From contig JAZUNZ010000018.1 of NCBI GenBank assembly GCA_045604405.1, positions 62,001 to 126,000 on the forward strand: DNA of 64,000 bases. Direction: 5' to 3'. Numbering within the stretch: position 1 is the first letter of the stretch; each line of letters begins with the position of its first letter. The notes beneath the pieces are model-generated. The model saw only the letters and a list, made by a program, of their open reading frames with translations, ran no database searches and was not told the DNA's origin. This stretch comes from UMGS1649 sp045604405. Lineage in GTDB: Bacteria > Bacillota > Clostridia > TANB77 > CAG-465. Position numbers and translations under genes: made by a program. Below, one piece after another: positions 8,626 through 15,932 of this stretch.

Positions 8626-9609
8626 ATGGATATTGTTGTGCAAAAATATGGAGGAACTTCTGTAGCAGATAAAGAAAAACTTGAAATTGTTATTAATAAG
8701 ATATTATCTGCCATAAAGGAGAATAACAAAGTAGTTGTTGTGGTTTCAGCTCAAGGAAAAACAACAGATTCATTAATAAACAAAGCAAATGAATATTGTG
8801 AAAAAACATATGGTAAAGAAATGGATTTGTTGCTTTCAACAGGAGAAATACAAACGGTTGCTTTACTTACCATGATGTTAAAAAATAAAGGATATGACGC
8901 AATTGGAATGACAGGTGGGCAAGCGGGAGTAATTACTGATTCTAATTTTTCCAATGCAAAGATAAAAATGATAATGCATGAAAATATAACTAAACATTTA
9001 GAAAGTGGAAAGATAGTAGTTGTTGCGGGATTTCAAGGGGTAGATAAGTTTGGTAATATTACAACACTTGGTCGTGGTGGCAGTGATTTATCCGCTGTAG
9101 CTATAGCAGCAAGTCTTAAAGCTGTAAGATGTGAGATTTATACAGATGTTGATGGGGTGTTTTCTGCTGACCCTAATGTAATACAAAATACTAAGTTATT
9201 AGAAACTGTGTCTTATGATGAAATGCTAGAAGCAGCAACGGCCGGTGCGAAGGTGTTGCACAATAGATCGGTTGGAATTGGCAAAAAATATAAAATGAAA
9301 ATAAGAGTAAAGAATACAAGAAATGATAAAGCAGGAACACTAGTGTATAGTGAAAATGACGAAGTAAATGAAGATATAAAGTCTAAGATGTTAGCAATTG
9401 AAAACAATTTAGCTAAAATAAGTATCATAGGTCAAAACTTTATATCTAATTTAGAATATTTAACAAAAATATATGAGGCTGCAAAAGAAAAAAATATAAT
9501 TATACATATATTGAATCTCAGCGAAACAATGGTAAGCATTATTGTTAAAGAGAAAGATGCTAAGGAACTAGCAAATATATTACACGAAAAATTAATATTA
9601 AACAAATAG
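8626..9609 (+). CDS. lysC: aspartate kinase, short form
   Basis: The product phosphorylates aspartate at the first step of Lys/Thr/Met synthesis. The kinase domain starts with VQKYGGTSVAD. It includes GRGGSDLSAVAIAASL near residue 148, the EIYTDVDGVFSADP segment and the KVLHNRSVGIGKK segment. After about residue 245 only one ACT-like domain (about 70 residues) can be seen, whereas typical enzymes of about 400 residues have two. Length is 327 residues from ATG 8626, which follows GGAGG by 8 bases; an ATG at 8593 extends the frame but lacks a ribosome site. It is a single gene ended by a terminator. Confidence 0.92.
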   Translation: MDIVVQKYGGTSVADKEKLEIVINKILSAIKENNKVVVVVSAQGKTTDSLINKANEYCEKTYGKEMDLLLSTGEIQTVALLTMMLKNKGYDAIGMTGGQAGVITDSNFSNAKIKMIMHENITKHLESGKIVVVAGFQGVDKFGNITTLGRGGSDLSAVAIAASLKAVRCEIYTDVDGVFSADPNVIQNTKLLETVSYDEMLEAATAGAKVLHNRSVGIGKKYKMKIRVKNTRNDKAGTLVYSENDEVNEDIKSKMLAIENNLAKISIIGQNFISNLEYLTKIYEAAKEKNIIIHILNLSETMVSIIVKEKDAKELANILHEKLILNK

Positions 9610-9614
9610 AAAAG

Positions 9615-9648
9615 GACTGCCAATTGAAGTGTATTTCAATTGGAAGTC
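9615..9648. terminator. bidirectional terminator after aspartokinase
   Basis: A GACT-CCAATTGAA / TTCAATTGG-AGTC hairpin with a 5-base loop lies between converging genes. The minus-strand side has the better T-tract. Confidence 0.8.
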
Positions 9649-9658
9649 TCTAATTCTT

Positions 9659-10552
9659 TTAATATTGGGTAAGCGCGATTTGACAAAGTTTATACACATC
9701 TTCCTTGGTTTCTGCGCGAGCAAAAAACAAATTGTTATGACAGAATGTTGCTGTATCCACACCAGAAACTTCAGGGAGCGTCGAAGTAAGTCCAGCCCAG
9801 TGACGAGGAAAAGGGATTCTTTGCTCAAAATGATGAACAAGTGATGGTGGTACTGCCTGTGCTGCATAACCGCCTGCTGAATAAGGAAATACAACGAAAT
9901 CCACTGGAATGTCTGCAAGCGTATTGTATTTGATAACCTTTGGTTTCCAATCAATGAATTGACTTGGAATTTCCAAAATATGAGATTGCAAATTGTGTCT
10001 GGATAATAGATCCATCATAATATGATCGGAATCTTCATTTACAATTTCTTTTCTTATTGAGTTGATCAAAATTTCTCTTGTAAGAGCCAAGGCGTCATTA
10101 AACCTTATATCGGCTTTGGTAAAGTCTTCGTTCCAATTTGGAATGAAGAATGGAATAAAATCGAAAAGAGATGATGCCATATAGTCATTATCAATTTTGT
10201 CGACAGGCTCAATTATATTCTTATCAACCCGTATAGCCACATCATTAATGAGGTGTTCAGGGCAATCACAAGATTTAAGAATATCGTGTGAGTATTTTTT
10301 CCATACAAGACCTGCGCTTGCGTAAGGAGTATTGTTTTCCCTACAGCCGTTGCCTCCTGGCATATGATGGTCAAATTCTCCGCCGCCAACATCTACTAAA
10401 TAGTCACAGGTATTGAGAATAATTGGATCACGGGACCGTTTTACTTTAACATTTGAGTTATGCAAAATAGAAAGTAAAGCAACAGCTACCACTTCATCTT
10501 GGTGGAAAATACCACTATGTGTACCTACAGAAATTCTTTTATTAGTATTCAT
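9659..10552 (-). CDS. MYG1-family metal-dependent hydrolase/nuclease
   Basis: The protein (297 residues) begins with a GTHSGIFHQDEVVAVALL segment and contains DVGGGEFDHHMPGG, the two metal motifs of the MYG1/UPF0160 family (DHH-like). Eukaryotic MYG1 is a 3'-5' RNA exonuclease; bacterial members are uncharacterised. ATG 10552 follows GGAGGATGTTCTA; the longer open frame to 10912 overlaps tsaC and lacks a start signal. Codon use and G+C are visibly higher than in neighbouring genes, which suggests acquisition from elsewhere. It is transcribed alone on the minus strand. Confidence 0.88.
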   Translation of the reverse strand: MNTNKRISVGTHSGIFHQDEVVAVALLSILHNSNVKVKRSRDPIILNTCDYLVDVGGGEFDHHMPGGNGCRENNTPYASAGLVWKKYSHDILKSCDCPEHLINDVAIRVDKNIIEPVDKIDNDYMASSLFDFIPFFIPNWNEDFTKADIRFNDALALTREILINSIRKEIVNEDSDHIMMDLLSRHNLQSHILEIPSQFIDWKPKVIKYNTLADIPVDFVVFPYSAGGYAAQAVPPSLVHHFEQRIPFPRHWAGLTSTLPEVSGVDTATFCHNNLFFARAETKEDVYKLCQIALTQY

Positions 10553-10680
10553 TAGAACATCCTCCAAAAAAATATTTACCCACATATTATAGCATAGAAC
10601 TTTACATAAATCAAATAATATGGTTGAAAAAAGTGTAAGGAGGAGGTATAATAAATGTTGTAAAATAGGAAGGATAAAAA

Positions 10681-11718
10681 ATGAAATTAATCGACTTAAA
10701 AAATAGTAATGAATATGACAGAATTGAAGACGCGGCAAAGACAATACAAAATGGTGGACTAGTACTATTTCCAACGGAAACGGTATATGGGTTAGGGGCA
10801 AATGGTTTAGATGAAATAGCCGTAAAAAAAATATTTGAAGCCAAGGGGAGAGCACAAGATAATCCATTAATATTACATATAGCAAATACGGACATGTTAG
10901 CCCAAATTGCAACGGATATTACACAGTTAGAATATAAACTAATGGATGCTTTTTGGCCAGGACCTTTTACTATAATATTAAATAAAAAAGCAATTGTGCC
11001 AAGTGTGGTAACTGGAGGACTAAATACAGTCGCTGTAAGAATGCCGTCAAACATCATAGCAAACAAACTTATACAATATTCTGGAGTACCAATTGCAGCT
11101 CCTAGCGCAAACATTTCTGGAAAGCCAAGTGGAACATGTCTTGAAGATATATATGATGAATTGGCAAATAAAATGGACTATATAATAGATGGTGGCAAAT
11201 GTGAAGTGGGTCTAGAATCTACTGTCGTAAAAGTTGAAAATAATCAAGTAAAAATATTACGTCCGGGAAAAATAACAAAGGAGCAAATAGAAGAAATAAT
11301 CAATTATGTAGAATATGACAAACACATATTTGAAGATTTAAAGTCTAATGAGGCTGTATTATCACCTGGTATGAAGTACAAGCATTATGCGCCAGATACT
11401 AAATGTGTTTTGGTGTACGGAAAAGAAAATGATAAGATGGTAGAAAAAATTAACGAATTAACGACACAAGGTGACGATAGTTTGGTTATATGTTCTAATG
11501 AAAATGTAGACAGATACTTGTCAAAGAAAGTTTTAAGTTATGGTTCAAAAACAAATAAAGAAGAAATAGCAAGGAATATATTTACTATACTCAGAAAGGT
11601 AGATACTCTTGAAGTAGACACTGTGTATATTGAAGGTATAGAAAAAGAAGGAATAGGTATTGCAATAATGAATAGGCTTATAAGAGCATGTTCGCATAAT
11701 TATATAGAATTAGATTAA
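10681..11718 (+). CDS. tsaC: L-threonylcarbamoyladenylate synthase (Sua5/YwlC type)
   Basis: The 345-residue enzyme makes threonylcarbamoyl-AMP for the t6A37 tRNA modification. The YrdC-like domain has GGLVLFPTETVYGLGANG, KGRAQDNPLILHI and the SANISGKPSGT segment. After an extended linker beginning near LRPGKITKEQIEE comes the C-terminal Sua5 domain (about residues 225-345), with SPGMKYKHYAP at the junction. Length matches Sua5 rather than short TsaC. ATG 10681 follows GGAAGG. The partner genes tsaB, tsaD and tsaE are not in the window. Confidence 0.95.
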   Translation: MKLIDLKNSNEYDRIEDAAKTIQNGGLVLFPTETVYGLGANGLDEIAVKKIFEAKGRAQDNPLILHIANTDMLAQIATDITQLEYKLMDAFWPGPFTIILNKKAIVPSVVTGGLNTVAVRMPSNIIANKLIQYSGVPIAAPSANISGKPSGTCLEDIYDELANKMDYIIDGGKCEVGLESTVVKVENNQVKILRPGKITKEQIEEIINYVEYDKHIFEDLKSNEAVLSPGMKYKHYAPDTKCVLVYGKENDKMVEKINELTTQGDDSLVICSNENVDRYLSKKVLSYGSKTNKEEIARNIFTILRKVDTLEVDTVYIEGIEKEGIGIAIMNRLIRACSHNYIELD

Positions 11719-11723
11719 AATAC

Positions 11724-11756
11724 AAAAGCGTAGCATAAATATAGTGTTGCGCTTTT
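11724..11756 (+). terminator. terminator after tsaC
   Basis: AAAAGCG pairs with CGCTTTT, and the stem is extended by a further five pairs, two of them G-U. The T-run of the descending arm serves as the tail. Confidence 0.75.
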
Positions 11757-11816
11757 ATATTATTCATAAAAAGGAAGTAATATATCATATACTTGTAACT
11801 AAGGAGAGTGATTTTT

Positions 11817-13103
11817 TTGAATCCGTTTGAACAAACACCGATAGACTTAAACAAATCGTTTATGAACTGGAAGGAAATTTATCCTAAATCATATGATAAA
11901 AATTGTGTAGATCCTTATACAAAAACAAGAATAATACTTATGAATGGAGCTGAAACCGAACAAGTATTTTTCTTACACCAATTCAGTAGGAATTGTAACA
12001 ATAATGATGTAAGAAGACATTTGGCGACAATAAGAAGAGCATCACAACAAATGCAAAAATTAATACAATGTTTGAAGCCAATAAATGAGAGTGCGTTAGA
12101 AGAAACTATAAGTTATGAGATGCTTGCGGTAGATTTAACAGCAAGACTTGCTCAAACAGAACCGGATCCATATGTAAAGAAAGCATTGGATTTTGCTCTT
12201 TTAGAGGATTTTGATCATTTATATAGATACTCAAATCTTCTAGAGATGGATTATGGAATACCAGCAGAAAAATTAGTTGGAAGATATACAGAAATAATGC
12301 CTGCTAGACCTACCATTGCACATCATAGATGTCCTGTAGATAGCGTTAGATTCCATATAGATAATGATAGAGCTGACATTCTTACAAAACTGCATATAAA
12401 CATAATAACTGCAGCAGAACAACAAACAATGAACTTCTATATGAATATATGTAATTTATATCCAACAGATTTAGGTAGAAGATTATATCAAGAAATAGGA
12501 ATGGTAGAAGAGCAACATGTAACCCAATATGGAAGTTTAATGGATACAAATGTGGGATGGTTTGAAAACTTACTAATGCATATGTACACAATGTGTTATT
12601 TATATTATTCTTGCATGTGCGACGAGACAAATATATGTGTTAAAAAAGTATGGGAAGAAGGATATATACGTTCTGTAGCAGGATTACATCTTGCGGCATA
12701 TCTTTTAAGAGAATATGATGGAAAAGATCCAATGTGCGTAATTCCAAACGGAACATTCCCAGAACTTTTAAAACTTGGCCCAAATATAGAATATGTAAGA
12801 GAAGTGCTAAAATGTACAGTAGATTATACGGCCTTAAGAGAAGATTATGTACCAGTTCAAAATTTACAGCCAAATGCGGATTTCTTTGCTTATCAAGGAA
12901 TGGTTAATGATCCAGTAGAATGTGTACCAAGCCATAATGTCATAGAAAAATATATTTCTAAAAATGGTTGTGATTATAGATTTGAGGTTGCACCAAATCC
13001 AATACCAGAATTAAGGAACAGAAGACAGGACAACACAACAGTTGGTAGAACGTGGTCGTGTCAAAGATATAGAAAAAGTAGCGGAGAAGAAAATAACAAA
13101 TAG
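11817..13103 (+). CDS. ferritin-like di-iron domain protein, unknown function
   Basis: The protein of about 428 residues contains two helix pairs with the pattern of ferritin-like carboxylate sites. These are a SYEMLAVDL helix and an EDFDHLYRY helix near residues 101-137, then AAEQQTMNFY near 201 and EEQHVTQYGS near 231. The E...E/DxxH...E...EExH arrangement suggests a four-helix bundle binding two metals. The last ~190 residues show no known motif. A TTG start at 11817 is preferred because AAGGAGAG lies 8 bases upstream; a GTG at 11808 lies in that site. It is monocistronic. A link with oxidative stress or spores is plausible but unproved. Confidence 0.8.
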   Translation: MNPFEQTPIDLNKSFMNWKEIYPKSYDKNCVDPYTKTRIILMNGAETEQVFFLHQFSRNCNNNDVRRHLATIRRASQQMQKLIQCLKPINESALEETISYEMLAVDLTARLAQTEPDPYVKKALDFALLEDFDHLYRYSNLLEMDYGIPAEKLVGRYTEIMPARPTIAHHRCPVDSVRFHIDNDRADILTKLHINIITAAEQQTMNFYMNICNLYPTDLGRRLYQEIGMVEEQHVTQYGSLMDTNVGWFENLLMHMYTMCYLYYSCMCDETNICVKKVWEEGYIRSVAGLHLAAYLLREYDGKDPMCVIPNGTFPELLKLGPNIEYVREVLKCTVDYTALREDYVPVQNLQPNADFFAYQGMVNDPVECVPSHNVIEKYISKNGCDYRFEVAPNPIPELRNRRQDNTTVGRTWSCQRYRKSSGEENNK

Positions 13104-13118
13104 TATTTATATGGAAAA

Positions 13119-13146
13119 AGAAAAGTAGCATGTTTGCTACTTTTCT
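13119..13146. terminator. bidirectional terminator
   Basis: AGAAAAGTAGCA and TGCTACTTTTCT form a 12-bp perfect stem with loop TGTT. It lies at the junction of the ferritin-like gene and the converging thioredoxin-like gene. Confidence 0.9.
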
Positions 13147-13736
13147 ATCATTTCAATTGCTTTTTCTAATGTTAAACTTTCATTGTGTACTTCTTGGACT
13201 TTACCACTTTTATCTACAACATAAGATATTGGAATAGTTGAAGCTTCAGGATCTATAGTTTTTCTAATTATTCTTTTTAAATCAACTTTAACTTCAGAAC
13301 TTCCAAAATCCACATCGTTTTCTATTAGGTTAATTAAATCAGTTACAGTGTTATCATATTCGTGCGCTATTAAAACAACATTCACATTTTTATTATCTTT
13401 ATAGTAATCTAAAATCTTTTCTATCTCACTAACTTCTTCTTTACAATTTGGACACCAAGAAGCAAACATAATTAATAAGTTTTTCTTTGCCGTAAAAAAG
13501 TTATTATCATACTCATTAACAACTCTAAGAGTAGTTTTAACCTTTGTAGAAATTACAGTATCATTTCCCTCTGTAGGCAGGTCTAGATTATTATTCTCAA
13601 GTTCTGTGTTATCTATTATATTATTACCGTTGTTTGGGACCTCCTCATTGTTGCGAGTTATAGAGTACATGCAAACGGTTGCTATTACTAAAATTATAAA
13701 AATAATGGTTACTACAAGTGATGGCTTTTTAAACAT
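13137..13736 (-). CDS. membrane-anchored thioredoxin-like protein (TlpA/ResA type)
   Basis: This 199-residue protein has an N-terminal membrane helix (about residues 8-24), a polar Asn-rich linker and a thioredoxin fold with the active site FASWCPNCKEE near residue 92. The cis-proline region reads STIPISYVVD. Such proteins reduce or rearrange disulfides outside the membrane, for example during cytochrome or spore-envelope assembly. ATG 13736 follows GGAGGAGCT. No partner such as CcdA lies next to it. A second anchored thioredoxin-like gene is at 30059. Confidence 0.87.
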   Translation of the reverse strand: MFKKPSLVVTIIFIILVIATVCMYSITRNNEEVPNNGNNIIDNTELENNNLDLPTEGNDTVISTKVKTTLRVVNEYDNNFFTAKKNLLIMFASWCPNCKEEVSEIEKILDYYKDNKNVNVVLIAHEYDNTVTDLINLIENDVDFGSSEVKVDLKRIIRKTIDPEASTIPISYVVDKSGKVQEVHNESLTLEKAIEMIEK

Positions 13737-13848
13737 TAATTAGCTCCTCCTAAATATGAGTACATTATACACAATTTATGATTAAAAAACAATAAAATTT
13801 ATTGTAAAATGAAATTATATAAGATATAATTTTGGTGAGGTAGTTAAA

Positions 13849-14229
13849 GTGGACGTAAGAGAAGTAAATGTAAAAACACTAGCATACATTGGAGATGTTG
13901 TTTATGAGTTATATATAAGAGAACACGTTATTTCAAACTCTCATGAACAGGTAAACAGATTGCATAAAAAAACAATTAAGTATGTAAGTGCAAAAGCTCA
14001 AGCAAAAATAGTGGAAGTATTAACAAACGAGTTTTCAGAAGAAGAAAAAGATATAATCCGTAGAGGCAGGAATGCGGAAGCCAATACTGTGCCTAAGAAT
14101 ACGGATGTAATAACATATAAAATAGCAACAGGTTTTGAAGCTTTAATAGGATATTTGTACTTAAGTAAAAATGAAACTAGGCTAAGACAGGTAATAACAA
14201 GAAGCATAGAAATTATTGAAGGAGTGTAA
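13849..14229 (+). CDS. mrnC: Mini-ribonuclease 3 (MrnC)
   Basis: The 126-residue protein is an RNase III catalytic domain without a double-stranded RNA-binding domain. It has LAYIGDVVYELYIRE at residues 11-25 (the signature with the catalytic Asp), RRGRNAEANTVPKN, and FEALIGYLYL with the second acidic site. Mini-III matures 23S rRNA ends. The GTG 13849 start follows GGTGAGG. In Firmicutes mrnC usually sits next to cysS and a tRNA methylase gene; here it is followed after 3 bases by a small unknown gene. Confidence 0.95.
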   Translation: MDVREVNVKTLAYIGDVVYELYIREHVISNSHEQVNRLHKKTIKYVSAKAQAKIVEVLTNEFSEEEKDIIRRGRNAEANTVPKNTDVITYKIATGFEALIGYLYLSKNETRLRQVITRSIEIIEGV

Positions 14230-14232
14230 GCC

Positions 14233-14502
14233 ATGAAAAATAAAAGAATGGAAATAGATGAATATATTCCACAAGACCCACTAGAATTTTTAAAAGGATA
14301 TGAGGATAAGGAATGCTTTACAGAAGTACTATATACATTTGGGGACCAAGAGATACTTAAGGAAAATGGAAAGTTCTATCTAGCAAATACAATTTATCCA
14401 ACATGTAATAAAGAAATAACAAGAGAGATGGCGACAGAAATCTGGCAAAGTTGTAATATGAAGGAAAGGTCAGATGTTTCTATGAATTTTGACTTAAAGT
14501 AG
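14233..14502 (+). CDS. small protein of unknown function, cotranscribed with mrnC
   Basis: The 89-residue acidic soluble protein follows mrnC by 3 bases, so translation is probably coupled. It has three cysteines and an aromatic-rich middle region (VLYTFGDQEILKENGKFYLA). I do not recognise a family. It is followed by a terminator, so mrnC and this gene form a two-gene unit. Confidence 0.65.
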   Translation: MKNKRMEIDEYIPQDPLEFLKGYEDKECFTEVLYTFGDQEILKENGKFYLANTIYPTCNKEITREMATEIWQSCNMKERSDVSMNFDLK

Positions 14503-14530
14503 AGTGCATATAACATATGCATTCTTTTTT
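14503..14530 (+). terminator. terminator after the mrnC unit
   Basis: AGTGCATAT/ATATGCATT stem with a 3-base loop, followed by CTTTTTT. Confidence 0.85.
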
Positions 14531-14578
14531 CACACATTTTAAATACCGCCATATAATATACAGTAGGAGGAATAAAAA

Positions 14579-15163
14579 ATGGAATTTGATAGAAATTATA
14601 TGGGGTATGGCCCTATGATGAACCAAATAGATAATTGTCCGGGACAATGTTTAAAATTTGAAAACAAATATATGGAAAAAGGAATGCCACCATATATGTA
14701 TGGTAAATGTATGGAAAAATGGGATGACGTACCCAATATGTGTTCTAAATACATGCCTGCTTGGGATAAAATGCCGATGCATTATGATGTAAGAGGAGAT
14801 AATACGATGTACCATATGCATCAAAACATGGAGCCATTAGAGAACATGTGTGGAAAAACATATAAAGTACTTATTGTGCATGTACATAAAACAATGCATA
14901 AAATAATGCTAGAGAATATGGGTGTAATGCCTAAAGCAATATCTAAGGATAAGTTTAATAAGGAAATGAACGATATGATCTGTGAGGTAATGAAAAAAGA
15001 AGATGAGATAAAGAAAATAGTAGTTATAGACAGAAAAGAAACAGATGATGTTGAAAGCACAGCCAGAGCATTCTGCCCATTCTGTAACGGATTATTAAGA
15101 GATGCCTTAGGAATCTTATTTGTTACAGAGTTACTAAAAGGTGGCTGTACATTCTGTTATTAA
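14579..15163 (+). CDS. Met/Cys/Tyr-rich protein with C-terminal CxxC pairs, unknown
   Basis: The protein (194 residues) has two parts. Residues 1-91 hold about 16 methionines and 5 cysteines plus many Tyr, Pro and His, with no evident fold. Residues 92-194 include an HVHKTMHKIM segment, a charged helix, and a tail with C166/C169 and C190/C193 (FCPFC and CTFCY), which look like a zinc ribbon or disulfide pairs. ATG 14579 follows GTAGGAGG. It is monocistronic with its own terminator. Met- and Cys-rich low-complexity parts occur in spore-coat and metal-binding proteins, but neither role is shown here. Confidence 0.75.
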   Translation: MEFDRNYMGYGPMMNQIDNCPGQCLKFENKYMEKGMPPYMYGKCMEKWDDVPNMCSKYMPAWDKMPMHYDVRGDNTMYHMHQNMEPLENMCGKTYKVLIVHVHKTMHKIMLENMGVMPKAISKDKFNKEMNDMICEVMKKEDEIKKIVVIDRKETDDVESTARAFCPFCNGLLRDALGILFVTELLKGGCTFCY

Positions 15164-15182
15164 TGAAAAATATAATGTATGA

Positions 15183-15216
15183 AATAAAAGCGAGGTTTGT
15201 AAACCTTGCTTTTATT
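15183..15216 (+). terminator. terminator after the Met/Cys-rich gene
   Basis: AATAAAAGC-AGGTTT / AAACCT-GCTTTTATT stem; the descending arm supplies the T-run. Confidence 0.82.
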
Positions 15217-15249
15217 CGTGCTTAGGATAAATGGTTATAATTGACAAAA

Positions 15250-15256
15250 TTCGACA
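15250..15256 (-). promoter_or_regulatory. candidate Spo0A box upstream of the receiver gene
   Basis: The reverse strand reads TGTCGAA, an exact match to the Spo0A consensus TGNCGAA. It lies 48 bases before ATG 15304 and next to a TTGACA that could be a -35 element or a second weaker box (TTTTGTCAA on the minus strand). The match is short and could be chance. Confidence 0.4.
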
Positions 15257-15303
15257 AACAAAACTGGAGAAAAATGTTATCATATATATCATGGGAGGAC
15301 TTT

Positions 15304-15756
15304 ATGATTAACAATACAAAGGTAGTAATTGCAGATGATATGGAGCCAATATTGTTATATATAGAAAAATTATTATCTGAAATTAATGAAATTCAACTAG
15401 TAGGCAAAGCAAAAAATGGTAAGGAACTAGTAGAAATTGTATGCATGAAAAAGCCGGACTTAGTAATAACAGATGTAGAAATGCCAAAATATACTGGTAT
15501 CCAAGCTATAGAAGAATTAAATAAATTAGGAGTAAATTCAAAATATATTCTTATTACTAGTAACGGAAATGCAATTATAACCTCTAAAGCAAATGAAATG
15601 GGGATTTTAACAGTTATAAAAAAACCAATATTAGATGATAAAAAGTTTATAGAACAAATTAGAAAGCACATAACAAATGAAAATATTGACAAAGGTTGTG
15701 AAGAAAAAATAGAAGCATCAAAGCTAACAGATAAACAAATAAAAAAGAAACTATAA
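15304..15756 (+). CDS. single-domain response regulator (CheY-like receiver)
   Basis: The protein of about 150 residues is a lone receiver domain. It has the acidic pair in VVIADDMEP, the phosphoacceptor Asp in DLVITDVEMPKYTG, Thr/Ser in YILITSNG, and Lys in TVIKKPI. A short charged tail of about 30 residues follows, with no DNA-binding domain. ATG 15304 follows GGGAGGA. No kinase gene adjoins. It lies between a possible Spo0A box and spoIIE, so a role in the sporulation phosphorelay (Spo0F-like) can be considered but is not established. Confidence 0.88.
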   Translation: MINNTKVVIADDMEPILLYIEKLLSEINEIQLVGKAKNGKELVEIVCMKKPDLVITDVEMPKYTGIQAIEELNKLGVNSKYILITSNGNAIITSKANEMGILTVIKKPILDDKKFIEQIRKHITNENIDKGCEEKIEASKLTDKQIKKKL

Positions 15757-15786
15757 TTAGAAGAATAATAGGAAAAAATTTTAACA

Positions 15787-15824
15787 GTAAATAGGCTTAA
15801 AAAAGCTTATTTACTTGATTTTTT
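15787..15824 (+). terminator. hairpin, probable terminator after receiver gene
   Basis: GTAAATA-GCTT / AAGC-TATTTAC stem, followed by TTGATTTTTTACC. Confidence 0.65.
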
Positions 15825-15932
15825 ACCCTCTCTGTAATAAAATATATGAAAAGTTGAATTAAAATCAAATTGTGACAAAATACGATGGTATAGTTGCTGT
15901 ATTATATGTGTAAAAAAGTAAGAGGTGTTCAC

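Noticed and set aside
10553..10912. N-terminal extension of the MYG1 frame and a 167-codon minus-strand frame at 10611
   Set aside because: Both run antisense to tsaC; the MYG1 start at 10552 has an ideal ribosome site and matches the family start.
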